This document shows, one piece after another, positions 6,882-7,520 of a stretch of DNA of 7,520 nucleotides. Origin of the DNA: Acidobacteriota bacterium (GTDB lineage: Bacteria; Acidobacteriota; Terriglobia; Terriglobales; Acidobacteriaceae); assembly GCA_021811745.1 (NCBI GenBank), contig JAJZNH010001015.1, positions 1-7,520 of the forward strand. The letters run 5' to 3'. Both the position numbers and the translations under genes were made by a program. Each line of letters starts with the position of its first letter. Positions within the stretch are counted from its first letter, which is position 1. Under the pieces are notes generated by a model, which did no database searches, was not told where the DNA came from, and saw only the letters and a list, made by a program, of their open reading frames with translations.

Positions 6882-7418
6882 ATGACCTACGGCAGAGACG
6901 ACCGCTACATAGCCGACGCACTGGGCCGGGCTCTCCCTGCCGCGCAGGTCTATTGGTGCACCCAACCAGCGTCCACGGGGGCCAACCCTCCCAGCCCGCT
7001 CGCTGCCACCTTCACGGACAGCACAGGGGACACGCCGCTGGCCCAGCCTGTTCTGGCGGATGGATTTGGGCACGCCTACGCCTACCTGAACAACGCTGAG
7101 CTCTATACGGTAGTGGTCTGGCATCCGTTGTTCGGCAGCAATCCGGTCGTTCTGGAGGATCAGGCCATTAGCGGGGCTTCCAGCGGCAGTTCCGGCGTGA
7201 CCCCGTTCTCCCAGACCCCGGCAGGCCCCATCAACGGCTCGAACGTCACCTTCACGCTCACCGTCTCGCCGCAGACCCTGCTGATCCTCCAGTACAACTC
7301 CGCCGTGCTTGTGAACGGCTCTGGCTACACCACCGCCATCGTCAACGGCGTCTTCACCATCACCCTCGCAGTCGCACCCCAGATCGGAGATGTTCTCTAT
7401 GCGTTCGGTATCCTTTAG
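6882..7418 (+). CDS. Short tail-fibre-like protein with C-terminal beta module
   Basis: This gene encodes 178 aa. ATG 6882 follows the previous TAA by 3 nt; its ribosome site (GTGGGG, 6870-6875) is weak, so coupling is likely. Residues about 13-88 form a small domain ('ALPAAQVYWCTQPAS', 'TPLAQPVLADGFGHAYAYL', 'YTVVVWHP'). This pattern recalls N-terminal anchor segments of phage fibres that describe 'value and default' beta strands. A Gly/Ser linker ('ISGASSGSSG') follows. The C-terminal 62 residues (117-178), from 'INGSNVTFTL' to 'GDVLYAFGIL', form a compact beta module of a type seen repeated in phage tail-tip and receptor-binding proteins. The protein is too short to be a complete fibre, and may act as an adaptor to which the next gene's product attaches. 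Its end overlaps the following gene by 20 nt. Confidence 0.65.
   Translation: MTYGRDDRYIADALGRALPAAQVYWCTQPASTGANPPSPLAATFTDSTGDTPLAQPVLADGFGHAYAYLNNAELYTVVVWHPLFGSNPVVLEDQAISGASSGSSGVTPFSQTPAGPINGSNVTFTLTVSPQTLLILQYNSAVLVNGSGYTTAIVNGVFTITLAVAPQIGDVLYAFGIL
7386..7389 (+). promoter_or_regulatory. Ribosome binding site for the gene starting at 7399
   Basis: GGAG lies 9 nt before ATG 7399, inside the coding sequence of the upstream gene. It decides this start and indicates that the overlapping gene is translated with its neighbour. Confidence 0.65.
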
Positions 7419-7520
7419 CCGGTATGGCTCCATCCTGCTTGCGGCCGCTCTGGCCGTCATCCCCGCTTGTGCGCAGAAGATCAACCTTGCGACTCAGGTG
7501 CAGGGAGAGCTGCCGACCGG
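7399..7520 (+). CDS. Fibre-like protein with N-terminal signal peptide, 3'-truncated
   Basis: Forty codons are visible before the window ends. ATG 7399 has GGAG 9 nt upstream and overlaps the previous stop by 20 nt in another frame. The N-terminus is a textbook Sec signal: a basic start (MRSVSFSRYG), a hydrophobic core (SILLAAALAVIP) and an 'ACA' cleavage site before QK. A lipobox reading (IPAC, Cys at residue 24) is possible but less good. The predicted mature protein begins 'QKINLATQVQGELPT', a motif I associate with the start of fibre-like proteins in acidobacterial genomes, which usually lead into low-complexity repeats. The rest is outside the window. A secreted or periplasmic fibre-like product, or a host gene at the edge of the element, are both open; the phage-linked reading is favoured because of the overlap. 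Confidence 0.6.
   Translation, partial: MRSVSFSRYGSILLAAALAVIPACAQKINLATQVQGELPT

Noticed and set aside
6168..7484. Long minus-strand open frame (438 codons) across three + strand genes
   Set aside because: It runs opposite well-spaced genes with ribosome sites and crosses all their junctions. Its composition is low-complexity and unlike a real protein.
1..7520. CRISPR array, tRNA, integrase, attachment site or transposase
   Set aside because: I found no regularly spaced repeats, cloverleaf-like sequence, recombinase motif or terminal inverted repeats in the window.

Overview
The window reads as part of the virion-structure cassette of a tailed phage or prophage, most likely a short-tailed (podovirus-like) one. 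It is GC-rich, and every supported gene lies on the + strand in a tight series: a 1-nt overlap, an ATGA overlap, gaps of a few bases, one 20-nt overlap, and a single gap of 43 nt. No integrase, repressor, tRNA, rRNA, insertion sequence or CRISPR array is visible, so the sequence does not show whether the element is temperate. The host guess is an acidobacterium. It rests on remembered resemblance: a mature N-terminus of the type 'INLATQVQGELP', a fibre N-terminus with 'QVYWCTQPAS' and 'DGFGHAYAY', and a 'PWGTPENHPG' motif, all of which I associate with phage-like proteins in Acidobacteriaceae genomes. No search was run.

Layout. (1) 1-2172: a large, 5'-truncated beta-rich protein resembling a tail nozzle / stabilisation protein, with a jelly-roll-like domain within it. 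(2) 2172-2744: a small protein with a fibronectin-III-like domain. (3) 2745-2787: the only real gap, with a hairpin and a weak promoter-like sequence. (4) 2788-6198: three consecutive genes (198, 462 and 472 aa), rich in Gly/Ala, coiled coil and low-complexity sequence, with no recognisable enzyme domain. By position and composition they are the best candidates for internal virion / DNA-ejection proteins. (5) 6204-7418: two beta-rich proteins, the second with a fibre-like N-terminus and a compact C-terminal beta module. (6) 7399 to the window end: the start of a further fibre-like protein that begins, unusually, with a Sec signal peptide.

The order nozzle, small accessory protein, three ejection-like proteins, then fibre-type proteins parallels the T7-type order gp12 - gp14/15/16 - gp17. 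The proteins themselves show no recognisable T7 sequence. In this reading the nozzle closes the tail, the three middle proteins leave the capsid to form a DNA conduit through the Gram-negative envelope, and the last genes supply the host-contacting surface. These roles are inferred from order, composition and remembered family resemblance. The features that most merit a second look are the signal peptide on the last gene, the divergent ejection trio with its duplicated SGPWxKYG motif, and the jelly-roll inserted in the nozzle-like protein.
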